Shown in pieces: positions 7,963 through 15,693 of a stretch of 47,944 bases of DNA. The stretch's first letter is position 1. Each line of letters opens with the position of its first letter. The translations under genes and the position numbers were made by a program. The stretch is from JAJRRA01 sp048636595 (GTDB taxonomy: Bacteria; Pseudomonadota; Gammaproteobacteria; Xanthomonadales; SZUA-36): positions 1 to 47,944 of the forward strand of contig JAIVWI010000004.1 in the NCBI GenBank assembly GCA_048636595.1, given 5' to 3'. Below the pieces are notes generated by a model. That model was not told the origin of the DNA. It did no database searches and worked only from the letters and a program-made list of their open reading frames with translations.

Positions 7963-8544
7963 TCAGCGTGTTGCTGACTCCACTTTGTTGAATTCGGTCG
8001 GGTTCATCCGGCGCTCCAGTGCTGCGCGTAATTTTGTCCTTGCACGTGACAGCCTGGTCTTGGAAAAACTTTCGGTTTTTCCAAACAAACCGGCGATTTC
8101 CTTATGTTTGTAACCTTCCACGTCGTGCAGCCAGACCACTGCACGATCTTCCCGATCCAGCGTAGACAAGGCGGATTCCAGATCCATGGAGAGACCGATT
8201 CGTTCATGGTCTCCATCCGTGTGGGCATGGAATTCCTGGAGTTCAACGGCATCGGCCCTGGGCAGTTTGCGCAGTGCGCTAATGGTGTGGTTGACCACCA
8301 CTCTTCGCAGCCAGCCCCAAAAGGGTGCATCGCCCCGGAACTGCCGGATTTTACTGAAGGCCGTGATAAAAGCCTCCTGCGTCACATCCCGGGATAATTC
8401 CCGGCACTGGCAAATACGAAATGCAACCGAGTATGCGGGCTGTTGGAATTTGCGGTAAATCTGCTCGCAGGCACCCATATCCCCGCGGCGTGCACGCGCG
8501 AGGGTCATTTCGTCCAGTTCGATTTCGAAGGGCGATTGGCTCAT
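7963..8544 (-). CDS. ECF-type RNA polymerase sigma factor (sigma-70 family)
   Basis: The 193-residue protein has the two-domain ECF layout. Sigma region 2 (about residues 25-92) contains AYSVAFRICQC...DVTQEAFITAFSKIRQFRG, and region 4 (about 130-180) holds a helix-turn-helix reading YKHKEIAGLFGKTESFSKTR then LSRAR. There is no region 1.1 or 3. It heads a three-gene minus-strand unit with a membrane protein and a double-PDZ exported protein, so it is presumably released by an envelope signal. I could not identify its promoter; autoregulation is common for ECF factors but is not shown here. Confidence 0.9.
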   Translation of the reverse strand: MSQSPFEIELDEMTLARARRGDMGACEQIYRKFQQPAYSVAFRICQCRELSRDVTQEAFITAFSKIRQFRGDAPFWGWLRRVVVNHTISALRKLPRADAVELQEFHAHTDGDHERIGLSMDLESALSTLDREDRAVVWLHDVEGYKHKEIAGLFGKTESFSKTRLSRARTKLRAALERRMNPTEFNKVESATR

Positions 8545-8582
8545 TATCTACAGGGACGAGTGTAGACCATAAAACGTCGCAC

Positions 8583-8608
8583 AAAAAAACGGCCGCTGCT
8601 GCGGCCGT
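8583..8608 (-). terminator. Rho-independent terminator after the M13 peptidase gene
   Basis: ACGGCCGC-TGCT-GCGGCCGT (8589-8608) forms an 8-bp GC-rich stem. On the minus strand it is followed by seven T residues (8589 down to 8583). This ends minus-strand transcription of the peptidase gene at 8813-10921 and separates it from the sigma-factor operon. Confidence 0.85.
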
Positions 8609-8611
8609 TTC

Positions 8612-8811
8612 TGTATAAGGTCCCTTTGGACCGAACTGTAAGATATTCCATGGCGCCGAAATCTACTGTAAGAGGTCCCTTTGGGGCCGAACGACAAGAT
8701 ATCCCTTGGCGCCGAAATCTATTGTAAGAGGTCCCTTTGGGGCCGAACTATAAGATATCCCATGGCGCCGCGATACGCTCTGGAATAATCGCGCGCAAGC
8801 ACGCTCTTACA
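8612..8811. repeat. Tandem array of composite REP-like units (about 56-bp period)
   Basis: Three copies begin at 8612, 8667 and 8723. Each joins a TGTAAGAGGTCCCTTTGG-type unit to a second, related unit reading AAGATATCCCATGGCGCCG. An inverted single unit (TCGCGCGC...CTCTTACA, 8789-8811) closes the array one base before the peptidase stop. The first copy is the most diverged (TGTATAAGG, GGACCGA). The array lies between that peptidase stop and its terminator, so it would be transcribed as 3' untranslated RNA on the minus strand. Confidence 0.85.
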
Positions 8812-8812
8812 A

Positions 8813-10921
8813 TCACCAGATTTTTACCCGGTCCTCTGGAGGCAACCACATGCCGTCGCCCTCCTTGACGTCGAATGCTTCGTAAAAAGCATCCACGTTG
8901 ACCGCGGCGCCATTGGCTCGGAACCGGGCCGGAGAATGCGGGTCGATGGTCAACAGACGCTTGGTTTCCTCGTCACGAGCCTTGCCTCGCCACACCTGGC
9001 TCCAGCCCAGGAAAAATCGCTGGTCACCGGTCAGGCCGTCGATCACCGGCGCCTCTTTACCGTCCAATGATATCTTGTAGGCTTTATAGGCAATGCCCAG
9101 TCCACCGAGGTCACCGATGTTTTCACCGGAAGTGAATTCTCCGTTGATGGTCAGGCCGTCGATCACTTCGTAACTGTTGTACTGCGCCGCCAACTTCTCT
9201 TTGCGTTCATCGAACAGGACGACATCCTCCTCGGTCCACCAGTCACGCAGGTTACCGTCGCCGTCAAACTTACGTCCCTGGTCGTCGAAACCGTGCCCGA
9301 TCTCGTGGCCGATGACAGCACCGATTCCGCCATAGTTCACCGCGTCGTCCGCATTGACGTTGAAGAACGGCGGTTGCAGGATCGAAGCCGGGAATACAAT
9401 TTCATTCCATACCGGGTTGTAGTAGGCATTTACCGTTTGCGGGTTCATGAACCACTCGTCCTTGTCGACCGGTTTGTCGAGTTTGTCGATGTTGCGCTTG
9501 TATTCAAACGCGGCCGCGCTCCTGATATTAGCAAGCAGGTCACCCTCAACGATTTCCATGCTGCTGTAATCACGCCACTTTCCAGGGTATCCAATTTTGG
9601 GTCTGAACTTGGACAGCTTAACCAGCGCCTGCTGCTTGGTCTCTTCACTCATCCAGTCAAGTTCAGTGATTGACTGACGGTAGGCTTCGACCAGATTGGC
9701 GATCATGGTTTCCATGCGTGCCCTGGATTCTTCCTGGTAATGTTTATTAACATAAAGCTGGCCGAGCAATTCACCCATGTTTCCATTGGTTGCATTTACA
9801 GCCCGCCTCCAGCGCGGCCGGGGTTCTTCGATACCCTGCAGGCCAGCCTTGTGGAACTCGAACCAGGCCTGGAAAATATCATCACCCAGGACAGGTGCAA
9901 ATGCGTCGATAGCCTGGAAAGTCAGGTAGTCTTTCCAGGTAGAGATATCGGTGCCGGCAATGATGTCACTGGCCGCTTCAAAATAACTGGGCTGGCTGAC
10001 AATGTAGTGGTCACGGCCCGGCACCTGGCTGGCCTCCAGGTTGGCCTCCCAATTGATTTTCGGGGCCATCTGTTGCAGTTCTTCGGGCGTTTTCGGATTG
10101 TAGCTCTTCACCGGATCGCGGTTATCTTCCTTGGTCCAGTGCACCTCTGCCAGTTGATGTTCCAGCGCCAGCAGGGATTTGGCTTTGTCTGCACCGCCTT
10201 CGATTCCGGCAAGTTCAAATAGCCTGGCGACATAAGTGCGGTAGAGTTCGCGCCCTTTGACGAACTGCTCGTCATCCAGCAAGTAATAATCCCTGTCAGG
10301 CAGAGTCAGGCCGGATTCGCCCAGGTAGACCACCGTGGTATCCGGGTCCTTGAGGTCTGAAAAGATAAAGCCCCCAATTGGTCCGTCAACTCCATACGCA
10401 CCAAGGCTGCCGAATGCGCGGAAAAGGTCATCGTACGATTCAATGGCCGCTATCTCATCGAGCTCGGCGCGAATGGCGCCAGTACCAAGTTCGGTCGCTG
10501 TTTCAGCATCCATATAGGAATTGTAAAAGTCGCGGATTTTCTGCGTGGCGCTGCCGTACCCGGCATTTTCATCCGCACTGACTTCATCCACCAGCGCCTT
10601 TACATCGTCCTCGGATTGTTCGCGAAGCATGTCAAAAGTGCCCCAGCGGGCACGATCAGCCGGTAGGTCGGTTTCCGCGACCCATTTTCCGTTAACGGCG
10701 TCAAACAGGTCATCCTGTGGCCGGACGGTGGTATCGAAACCGTCAAAATCCAGGCCACTGACCGGTTCGATTGCTTCAACAATCGTTTCTTCAATCACTG
10801 CTTTGTCAGCTGCGGCGTTGGCAGCCACGGAATCCACATCCTGTTGTTGGTCAGCCTGTTTTTGGCAAGCAAACAGCCCGGACGCCATGGCCAGGGCAGC
10901 TATTAATCGGTAATTCATCAT
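8813..10921 (-). CDS. M13 (neprilysin/PepO-type) zinc metallopeptidase, lipoprotein
   Basis: M13 peptidases are gluzincins that cleave oligopeptides. The 702-residue product starts with a lipoprotein signal (MMNYRLIAALAMASGLFAC; lipid-modified Cys19), then a Gln/Asp-rich linker and the large M13 domain. The zinc site HEIGH is at residues 539-543. GENIGDLGG provides the third ligand Glu600 and the catalytic Asp604. NAYYNP and the PPFF stretch (substrate-binding region) precede it, and the protein ends in a Trp, as family members do. Asp follows shortly after the lipid-modified Cys but Gln is at +2, so outer-membrane sorting is more likely than inner-membrane retention. It is a single-gene unit with its own terminator. 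Confidence 0.94.
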   Translation of the reverse strand: MMNYRLIAALAMASGLFACQKQADQQQDVDSVAANAAADKAVIEETIVEAIEPVSGLDFDGFDTTVRPQDDLFDAVNGKWVAETDLPADRARWGTFDMLREQSEDDVKALVDEVSADENAGYGSATQKIRDFYNSYMDAETATELGTGAIRAELDEIAAIESYDDLFRAFGSLGAYGVDGPIGGFIFSDLKDPDTTVVYLGESGLTLPDRDYYLLDDEQFVKGRELYRTYVARLFELAGIEGGADKAKSLLALEHQLAEVHWTKEDNRDPVKSYNPKTPEELQQMAPKINWEANLEASQVPGRDHYIVSQPSYFEAASDIIAGTDISTWKDYLTFQAIDAFAPVLGDDIFQAWFEFHKAGLQGIEEPRPRWRRAVNATNGNMGELLGQLYVNKHYQEESRARMETMIANLVEAYRQSITELDWMSEETKQQALVKLSKFRPKIGYPGKWRDYSSMEIVEGDLLANIRSAAAFEYKRNIDKLDKPVDKDEWFMNPQTVNAYYNPVWNEIVFPASILQPPFFNVNADDAVNYGGIGAVIGHEIGHGFDDQGRKFDGDGNLRDWWTEEDVVLFDERKEKLAAQYNSYEVIDGLTINGEFTSGENIGDLGGLGIAYKAYKISLDGKEAPVIDGLTGDQRFFLGWSQVWRGKARDEETKRLLTIDPHSPARFRANGAAVNVDAFYEAFDVKEGDGMWLPPEDRVKIW

Positions 10922-11032
10922 TATTCCTCGTCAAGTTTGATGAAAAGCGCGCTACTATACCCAAAATATGCACTTCGTGCAGGTGCCAGAAGTTGGTATG
11001 GATTTTTTCATCAATTCGCGAGGAAACTCCCC

Positions 11033-11530
11033 ATGGGACGCTGGCGACCGCCCCCCGAAAAAAGCAGTCCTTACATCACTCCACAGGGTGAGATTGCGCT
11101 GAAAAAAGAGCTGAAGGATCTGTGGCAGCTGAGAAGAAAAGATGTTGTGCCGGCCTTGTCAGCAGCGGCGGCGGAAGGTGACCGTTCCGAGAACGCGGAG
11201 TATATATACCGCAAGAAACAGCTTGGGGAGATTGACCGCAGGATCAGGTACCTGTCGAAGCGGCTGGATGATGTGGAAGTTATCGACAGAATACCTCCCC
11301 AGCAGGACCGGGTGTTTTTCGGCGCCTTTGTAACGCTGGAAGACGAGGAGGGCGCTGTTGTCAGGTACCGGATTGTCGGCGCCGATGAGATCGATCCCGC
11401 GATGGCTTATATTTCGGTCGACTCTCCAATGGCGCGGGCACTCCTCGGCAAGTGCGTTGAGGATGAGGTAACGGTGAAACTCCCGGAAAGGAAAGCAATA
11501 TTCCAGGTGCTGGAAATCACCTATCTGTAA
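11033..11530 (+). CDS. greB: Transcription elongation factor GreB
   Basis: GreB enters the RNA polymerase secondary channel and stimulates cleavage of backtracked RNA. The ATG at 11033 has AGGA eight bases upstream and gives 166 residues (E. coli 158); an earlier start at 10937 would add an unlikely extension. The N-terminal coiled coil contains the acidic tip, and GDRSENAEYIYRKKQLGEID then RRIRYLSKRL is typical of GreB rather than GreA. A C-terminal FKBP-like domain follows. The last codons run into a REP element: the TAA stop (11528-11530) is the TAA of the REP head TGTAAGAG, so the C terminus may have been reset by the repeat. Confidence 0.95.
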   Translation: MGRWRPPPEKSSPYITPQGEIALKKELKDLWQLRRKDVVPALSAAAAEGDRSENAEYIYRKKQLGEIDRRIRYLSKRLDDVEVIDRIPPQQDRVFFGAFVTLEDEEGAVVRYRIVGADEIDPAMAYISVDSPMARALLGKCVEDEVTVKLPERKAIFQVLEITYL

Positions 11531-11611
11531 GAGGTCGCTTGCGGCCGAAATGTAAGAGCGCATCCAGCGCACGATTGATATGAAAAAATCGGCCGCAAGC
11601 GACCTCTTACA
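11526..11611. repeat. REP-like inverted pair overlapping the greB stop codon
   Basis: A unit at 11526-11548 (TGTAAGAGGTCGC...GGCCGA) and its exact inverted partner at 11589-11611 flank a third, shorter unit at 11551-11574 (TGTAAGAGCGCATCCAGCGC). It lies between greB and the hsp20 promoter. The first unit supplies greB's stop codon. Confidence 0.88.
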
Positions 11612-11632
11612 GTTTTGCGTACAAGCGAGTCT

Positions 11633-11660
11633 CTTGAATTATTTTTCAATGCTCCAATAT
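11633..11660 (+). promoter_or_regulatory. Candidate sigma-32 heat-shock promoter of hsp20
   Basis: CTTGAA (11633-11638) and CTCCAATAT (11652-11660) are spaced by 13 bases, fitting the sigma-32 pattern CTTGAAA-(11-16)-CCCCATnT with some mismatch in the -10. It sits about 100 bases upstream of a small heat-shock gene with a structured leader, which supports the reading. Confidence 0.6.
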
Positions 11661-11757
11661 TAGTTGTGCAGTCGCCGAAAGGGGCTGCAGGCGCTTCCGG
11701 CTTGACGGCGGAAGTATTTTTTACAAATACCGAATTGCTTCAAAGGAGGATACGGTA
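11661..11757 (+). promoter_or_regulatory. ROSE-like RNA thermometer in the hsp20 leader
   Basis: The leader folds into successive potential hairpins: CGCCG (11673-11677) with CGGCG (11706-11710), and GTATTT with AAATAC (around 11714-11729). The last one is closed by ACCG (11729-11732) and CGGT (11753-11756), and it places TTGCTT (11735-11740) opposite the Shine-Dalgarno AGGAGG (11744-11749). A UUGCU segment facing the ribosome binding site through imperfect pairing is the signature of ROSE elements known upstream of ibpA-type genes in proteobacteria. Melting at high temperature would free the site. The assignment rests on motif and position; a covariance search (ROSE families) and temperature probing would test it. 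Confidence 0.6.
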
Positions 11758-12240
11758 ATGACGACATTTGATCTTTCACCATTGTTCCGCACGTCTGTTG
11801 GTTTTGACAGGCTTGCTTCCCTACTGAATACAGCGCACCGGACGGACCAGGGTAGCGGCTACCCGCCGTACAATATCCAGACCGCCGGTGAGAATTGCTA
11901 TAGCATCACGATGGCCGTTGCTGGTTTTTCTGAAGATGAGTTAAAAATCACTTCAGAACACAACAAGCTGTTCGTGACCGGCGAAAAAGCCGAAGAAAAG
12001 GAAAGCGATGAATCACGCTTCCTGTATCGTGGCATCGCCACTCGTTCTTTCGAGCGTCGCTTTAACCTGGCTGACCACGTTCGTGTCACTGGCGCCCGTC
12101 TCGATAACGGTTTGCTGCACATTGAACTGGAGCGTGAGATCCCGGAGGCGATGAAGCCGAAGACGATCGAAATCCAGTCTTCCGGTACATTGTTGGAAAG
12201 CGATGCACAGGAAAAGGATGTTCAGGAAAAAGCCGCTTAA
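11758..12240 (+). CDS. Small heat-shock protein, Hsp20/alpha-crystallin (IbpA type)
   Basis: This 160-residue chaperone holds unfolding proteins in a refoldable state in the cytoplasm. The N terminus (MTTFDLSPLFRTSVGFDRL) is the IbpA/B class-A pattern. The alpha-crystallin domain spans about residues 38-130 (PPYNIQTAGENCYSITMAVA...HIELEREIPE), with the dimerising loop FLYRGIATRSFERRF. The tail after residue 135 is longer and more acidic/Lys-rich than in E. coli IbpA. KPKTIEI holds the conserved IxI motif. A sigma-32-like promoter and a ROSE-like leader lie upstream and a strong terminator follows, so it is a monocistronic heat-inducible gene. Confidence 0.93.
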   Translation: MTTFDLSPLFRTSVGFDRLASLLNTAHRTDQGSGYPPYNIQTAGENCYSITMAVAGFSEDELKITSEHNKLFVTGEKAEEKESDESRFLYRGIATRSFERRFNLADHVRVTGARLDNGLLHIELEREIPEAMKPKTIEIQSSGTLLESDAQEKDVQEKAA

Positions 12241-12280
12241 GCTGATTTTATTGGCTTGGCATTAAAGGCTGATGTTTCAA

Positions 12281-12308
12281 TGGGGCGCAGTTTTGCGCCC
12301 CATTTTTT
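12281..12308 (+). terminator. Rho-independent terminator of hsp20
   Basis: TGGGGCGC-AGTTTT-GCGCCCCA (12281-12302) is followed by six T residues (12303-12308). The plsC start codon lies only nine bases beyond the T-tract. Confidence 0.92.
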
Positions 12309-12317
12309 CGGGTTTTT

Positions 12318-13058
12318 ATGAAACAATTTTTCTTTTGGCCCTACCAGTTATATGCCTGGCTGATACTCTGGCCATTGGCGGTGATCCTTACCCTGCTTTT
12401 CAGCACACTGGCCGTTATTTTTTCCGTCCTGGTCAGTCCACGTTTTTCGAGCCGGGTGGTTGCTTCGACCTGGGGCAGGCTACTTGCCTGGCTGACACCG
12501 GTCATTGTGTCTGTGGAAGGCGGTGAGAATGCTCAAAAGGAACGCAGTTACGTTGTGGTGTGTAACCACCAGAGTATGGTTGATATCCTGGTAGTTTATG
12601 GCTGGTTAAAGCTTGATTTGAAATGGGTGATGAAACAGGAATTGCGGAAAGTTCCCGGAATTGGAATCGGTTGTGAAAAAGTGGGCCATATATTTATTGA
12701 CCGAAAGAATCCCAAACACGCCCGCCGGGCTATCGAAGAAGCGTTGGAGCGTCTGGGCGACGGCATTGGAGTTCTTTTTTTTGCGGAAGGAACCCGCAGC
12801 CCGGATGGCAGACTGCTGCCGTTCAAGAAAGGTGCTTTCCGCACAGCGGTTGAGCAGCAGTTGCCCGTGCTGCCGGTGACCTTGATCGGTACCCGGGACA
12901 TTATGCCTCCAAAGTCACTCAAACCCTTTCCGGGCCGTGTCCGGATGGTTATTCATCCAGCCATTGAGACAGATGGTATGAGCCCGGCGCAAATGGAAGA
13001 TTTAATGAACAGGACGAAAATGACGATTTCATCGGCACTGCCGCAAGAATTGCAATAA
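12318..13058 (+). CDS. 1-acyl-sn-glycerol-3-phosphate acyltransferase (PlsC family)
   Basis: PlsC enzymes acylate lysophosphatidate to phosphatidate at the inner membrane. The 246-residue protein has a hydrophobic N terminus (residues about 15-40). The catalytic HX4D motif is HQSMVD (His84, Asp89), and the glycerol-phosphate-binding motif is FAEGTRS (Glu157-Arg160). FIDRK and an LPVTLIG block match the remaining family motifs. The ATG at 12318 follows the hsp20 terminator almost directly and has only CGGG as a possible ribosome binding site, so expression depends on read-through or an unrecognised promoter. The rhomboid gene follows 13 bases later. Confidence 0.9.
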   Translation: MKQFFFWPYQLYAWLILWPLAVILTLLFSTLAVIFSVLVSPRFSSRVVASTWGRLLAWLTPVIVSVEGGENAQKERSYVVVCNHQSMVDILVVYGWLKLDLKWVMKQELRKVPGIGIGCEKVGHIFIDRKNPKHARRAIEEALERLGDGIGVLFFAEGTRSPDGRLLPFKKGAFRTAVEQQLPVLPVTLIGTRDIMPPKSLKPFPGRVRMVIHPAIETDGMSPAQMEDLMNRTKMTISSALPQELQ

Positions 13059-13071
13059 TCTGGATATTCAG

Positions 13072-13767
13072 ATGGCATTGGGAAAACCGGATCCGAGATA
13101 CACCCAGGGAAAAAAGGCCCAGGCGAATTTTCGCCTGGCCCTGAAGGTAGCATTCCTGTTCCTGGCGGCGCTTTGGCTGGTGTTTCTGCTGGATGCGTTT
13201 CTTGGCTTGAAGCTGAACCGTTTTGGCCTGCGCCCCGGCTCTGTGCCCGGCTTGATTGGTGTTGTGACTGCGCCGTTGCTGCATGGCAGCCTGTCACACA
13301 TTTTTTCCAACAGCATATCCCTGGTCGTCTCCCTGACCGCCATTTTGTATCTTTACCCCAACTCTTCAACCAGGGTCATTCCAATGATCTGGCTGGGGTC
13401 GGGCTTAATGGCCTGGCTGATTGGCCGCCCCAGCATGCATTTCGGGGCGAGTGGTTTAATCTATGGCTTGCTGGCCTATGTGTTTTTCAGCGGTATTCTG
13501 CGCCGGGATATGCGTTCTGTTGCCGTGTCGCTGTTGGTTGGTTTTCTCTATGGTTCCATGATCTGGGGGGTACTTCCGATCCGGCCTCACATGTCCTGGG
13601 AATTACATCTTTCCGGGGGGCTTATGGGTGTGCTGCTCGCCTTTTTTTACCGGAAATGGGACAGGGTGCCGGTTATCCGCTACGACTGGGAGGAGGATGA
13701 TTCCATACCCGAGTGGTATCCTGATGGCGAACCCAAAGACCTTGATTTGCCGGATGATCACCGCTAA
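13072..13767 (+). CDS. Rhomboid-family intramembrane serine protease
   Basis: Rhomboids cleave transmembrane substrates inside the membrane through a Ser-His dyad. This 231-residue protein has about six membrane segments. HGSLSHIFSNS (residues 71-81) is the conserved His/Asn loop, FGASGLIYG holds the nucleophile Ser127 in GASG, and SWELHLSGG holds the base His179. The C-terminal tail after residue 195 is acidic and cytosolic (YDWEEDDSIPEW). It lies between plsC and the SRPBCC-GyrI gene with short gaps, suggesting one transcript; its substrate is unknown. Confidence 0.92.
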   Translation: MALGKPDPRYTQGKKAQANFRLALKVAFLFLAALWLVFLLDAFLGLKLNRFGLRPGSVPGLIGVVTAPLLHGSLSHIFSNSISLVVSLTAILYLYPNSSTRVIPMIWLGSGLMAWLIGRPSMHFGASGLIYGLLAYVFFSGILRRDMRSVAVSLLVGFLYGSMIWGVLPIRPHMSWELHLSGGLMGVLLAFFYRKWDRVPVIRYDWEEDDSIPEWYPDGEPKDLDLPDDHR

Positions 13768-13779
13768 CGATTCAAATTC

Positions 13780-14808
13780 ATGTTCAGAAAAATACTATTC
13801 ATAATTGGCATAATATTTATAGTATTTCTTTTAGGTGGCATGTTACTGCCCCGGTACGTACACGTTGAACGGAGCATTGAAATTGAAAGGCCGGCTTCGA
13901 CAGTATTCGTTTTGTTGAATGGTTACGGCATGTTTACTTCCTGGTCTCCCTGGGCGGCAAGGGATCCCGATGCCGTATATGAGTACAGTGGGCCGGCCTC
14001 AGGCGTTGGCGCCCGCATGAACTGGTCCGGTGATCCCCGCCTGGTGGGGAATGGCTGGCAGGAGATTACCGGGAGTGAACCATATTCAATGGTTCGCACT
14101 CACCTTGATTTTGACCAGCAGGGCCAGGCAGACGCCTATTATCAGATAAGTGAAGCCGGCTCAGGCGTACATCTGACCTGGGGCTTCGATACCGATCTCC
14201 TCGAGGGGCAGAGTTTCATGGGGGGCATATTTGCAAAGTATTTCGGCCTGTTTTTTGACCAGTGGATCGGTTCCGATTACGAACAGGGCCTGGCAAACCT
14301 GAAAGAGTTCGCGGAATCTCTCCCGGGAGAGGATTTCTCAGATCTGAATGTCGAGATGCTGGATGCAGAGGCGCTGAACATTCTCTACATTTCCAGTGGC
14401 GTGGGCCAGAATCCGGGGGGTATTGCGGATATGCTCGACGCCGCCTACAAGGAATTATCGGCGTTCATCCAGGAAAATGAACTGGAAACAAACGGCGGGC
14501 GAATGGCAATTACACGGGCCTGGGATGAGGATGGGTACCGGTTTGACGCCGCGATACCGGTGATCATGAAGCCGGTTGAGTTCACGGGAAACGTGCGTGC
14601 GGGTCAGTCGCCATCCGGGCCATCGGTTCGTGTCGTTCACCGGGGGGCGTATGAACGCATGACACCAAGCTACGAGAAACTGGCTGCTTACATGGCGGCA
14701 CATGGCCTCAGGGAAGGCCCGGTGTCCTGGGAGTACTACATTTCCGATCCTTTGCAGACCTCCGGCGACGATTTGATTACCCACATCTATTTCCAGATTG
14801 CAAAGTGA
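13780..14808 (+). CDS. Membrane-anchored SRPBCC (polyketide cyclase-like) and GyrI-like fusion protein
   Basis: The 342-residue product begins with a signal anchor (ILFIIGIIFIVFLLGGMLL, residues 5-23). An SRPBCC/START-like ligand-binding domain follows (about 30-175; HVERSIEIERPASTVF, then WSPWAARDPD). The second half (about 195-342) is a GyrI-like/AraC effector-binding small-molecule domain (ALNILYISSGVG...VHRGAYERMTPSYEKLAAYM then EYYISDP). Both domains bind small ligands, but neither substrate nor enzyme activity can be read. It starts 12 bases after the rhomboid gene. Its stop overlaps the GTG start of the next gene, indicating translational coupling. Confidence 0.85.
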   Translation: MFRKILFIIGIIFIVFLLGGMLLPRYVHVERSIEIERPASTVFVLLNGYGMFTSWSPWAARDPDAVYEYSGPASGVGARMNWSGDPRLVGNGWQEITGSEPYSMVRTHLDFDQQGQADAYYQISEAGSGVHLTWGFDTDLLEGQSFMGGIFAKYFGLFFDQWIGSDYEQGLANLKEFAESLPGEDFSDLNVEMLDAEALNILYISSGVGQNPGGIADMLDAAYKELSAFIQENELETNGGRMAITRAWDEDGYRFDAAIPVIMKPVEFTGNVRAGQSPSGPSVRVVHRGAYERMTPSYEKLAAYMAAHGLREGPVSWEYYISDPLQTSGDDLITHIYFQIAK

Positions 14809-15674
14809 CCCGTATTAACATCATCGGTTGCGGTCGGGCTGCGAGCAGCCTGGCCCGGCTTTGGCTGCAGGCCGGATCAGTGAACATTGGCGGGGTTTGT
14901 AATCGCAGCCTGCATAGTTCCCGCAAAGCTGTTGAGATTCTTGGGGCTGGTAGGGCAGTCGCTTCATTCGATCGGTTCGAAGCGGCTGATTTTTGGCTGA
15001 TCGGGACCAGCGACGAGCAGATTGCACCTGCTGCTCTAAAAATTTGCAAAGCGCGAGCAGACCTGGCGGGCAGTATTGTCTTTCACCTGTGCGGCAGGCA
15101 CGGCACGGACATTCTGGTTCCTTTGGCAGACAGTGGATGGCGGGTTGCTGCAGTCCATCCCGTGCGTTCCCTGACCCATGAGCGAATCTCGCTTGCAGAA
15201 TTCGAAGGCACAGCCATTGTCGCTGAAGGAAACAATGAAACACTGGATGCACTCAGACCCTTGTTCGTTTCGATTGGCGGTGTCTGGCTACCCGTAAAGA
15301 ATATCGACCGGGGCCTGTACCATGCGGCGCTGAGTATTATCAGCAACATCACCAAGGGCGTGACCTGGAAAGCACAAAACTGGTTGGAGGACGCGGGAAT
15401 TCCTCCTCAAATGGCTGCTGCTGTGGCGCAAAAACTATTGACGATCACGGTTGAGGATATTGCACGCTCCGGAGCAAAACATTCCATTACCGGTCCTATT
15501 GTCCGCGGTGATACCAGCACGGTGGAAGCACATCTCAAAGCCCTGGAGGATGGGCGCTCAGCTGACGTTGATATCTACCGTGTCCTTGCCCGTACCGTCT
15601 TCGAACTGGCAATGGAGAGGGGAGATCTGGACGAAACTACGCTCGAGCGCTTCGATATCCTGCTGGGCAAGTAG
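14805..15674 (+). CDS. Rossmann-like and DUF2520 domain-containing protein
   Basis: The protein resembles NADP-dependent oxidoreductases of the pyrroline-5-carboxylate reductase / 6-phosphogluconate dehydrogenase type. It has a nucleotide-binding IIGCGRAASSLARLW at the N terminus and an all-helical DUF2520 C-terminal domain (about residues 150-285; LYHAALSIISNITKGV, then GPIVRGD). The GPIVRGD and FELAMERG segments are typical of this family. No biochemical function is established to my knowledge. The GTG start (14805) overlaps the upstream stop as GTGA. It is the last gene before the REP cluster. Confidence 0.88.
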   Translation: MTRINIIGCGRAASSLARLWLQAGSVNIGGVCNRSLHSSRKAVEILGAGRAVASFDRFEAADFWLIGTSDEQIAPAALKICKARADLAGSIVFHLCGRHGTDILVPLADSGWRVAAVHPVRSLTHERISLAEFEGTAIVAEGNNETLDALRPLFVSIGGVWLPVKNIDRGLYHAALSIISNITKGVTWKAQNWLEDAGIPPQMAAAVAQKLLTITVEDIARSGAKHSITGPIVRGDTSTVEAHLKALEDGRSADVDIYRVLARTVFELAMERGDLDETTLERFDILLGK

Positions 15675-15693
15675 AACCACGCTTGAATGCCAT

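Noticed and set aside
8612..8811. Regularly spaced repeats that might be a CRISPR array
   Set aside because: The spacers are themselves repeated and palindromic, the period is a composite REP unit and no cas genes are present.
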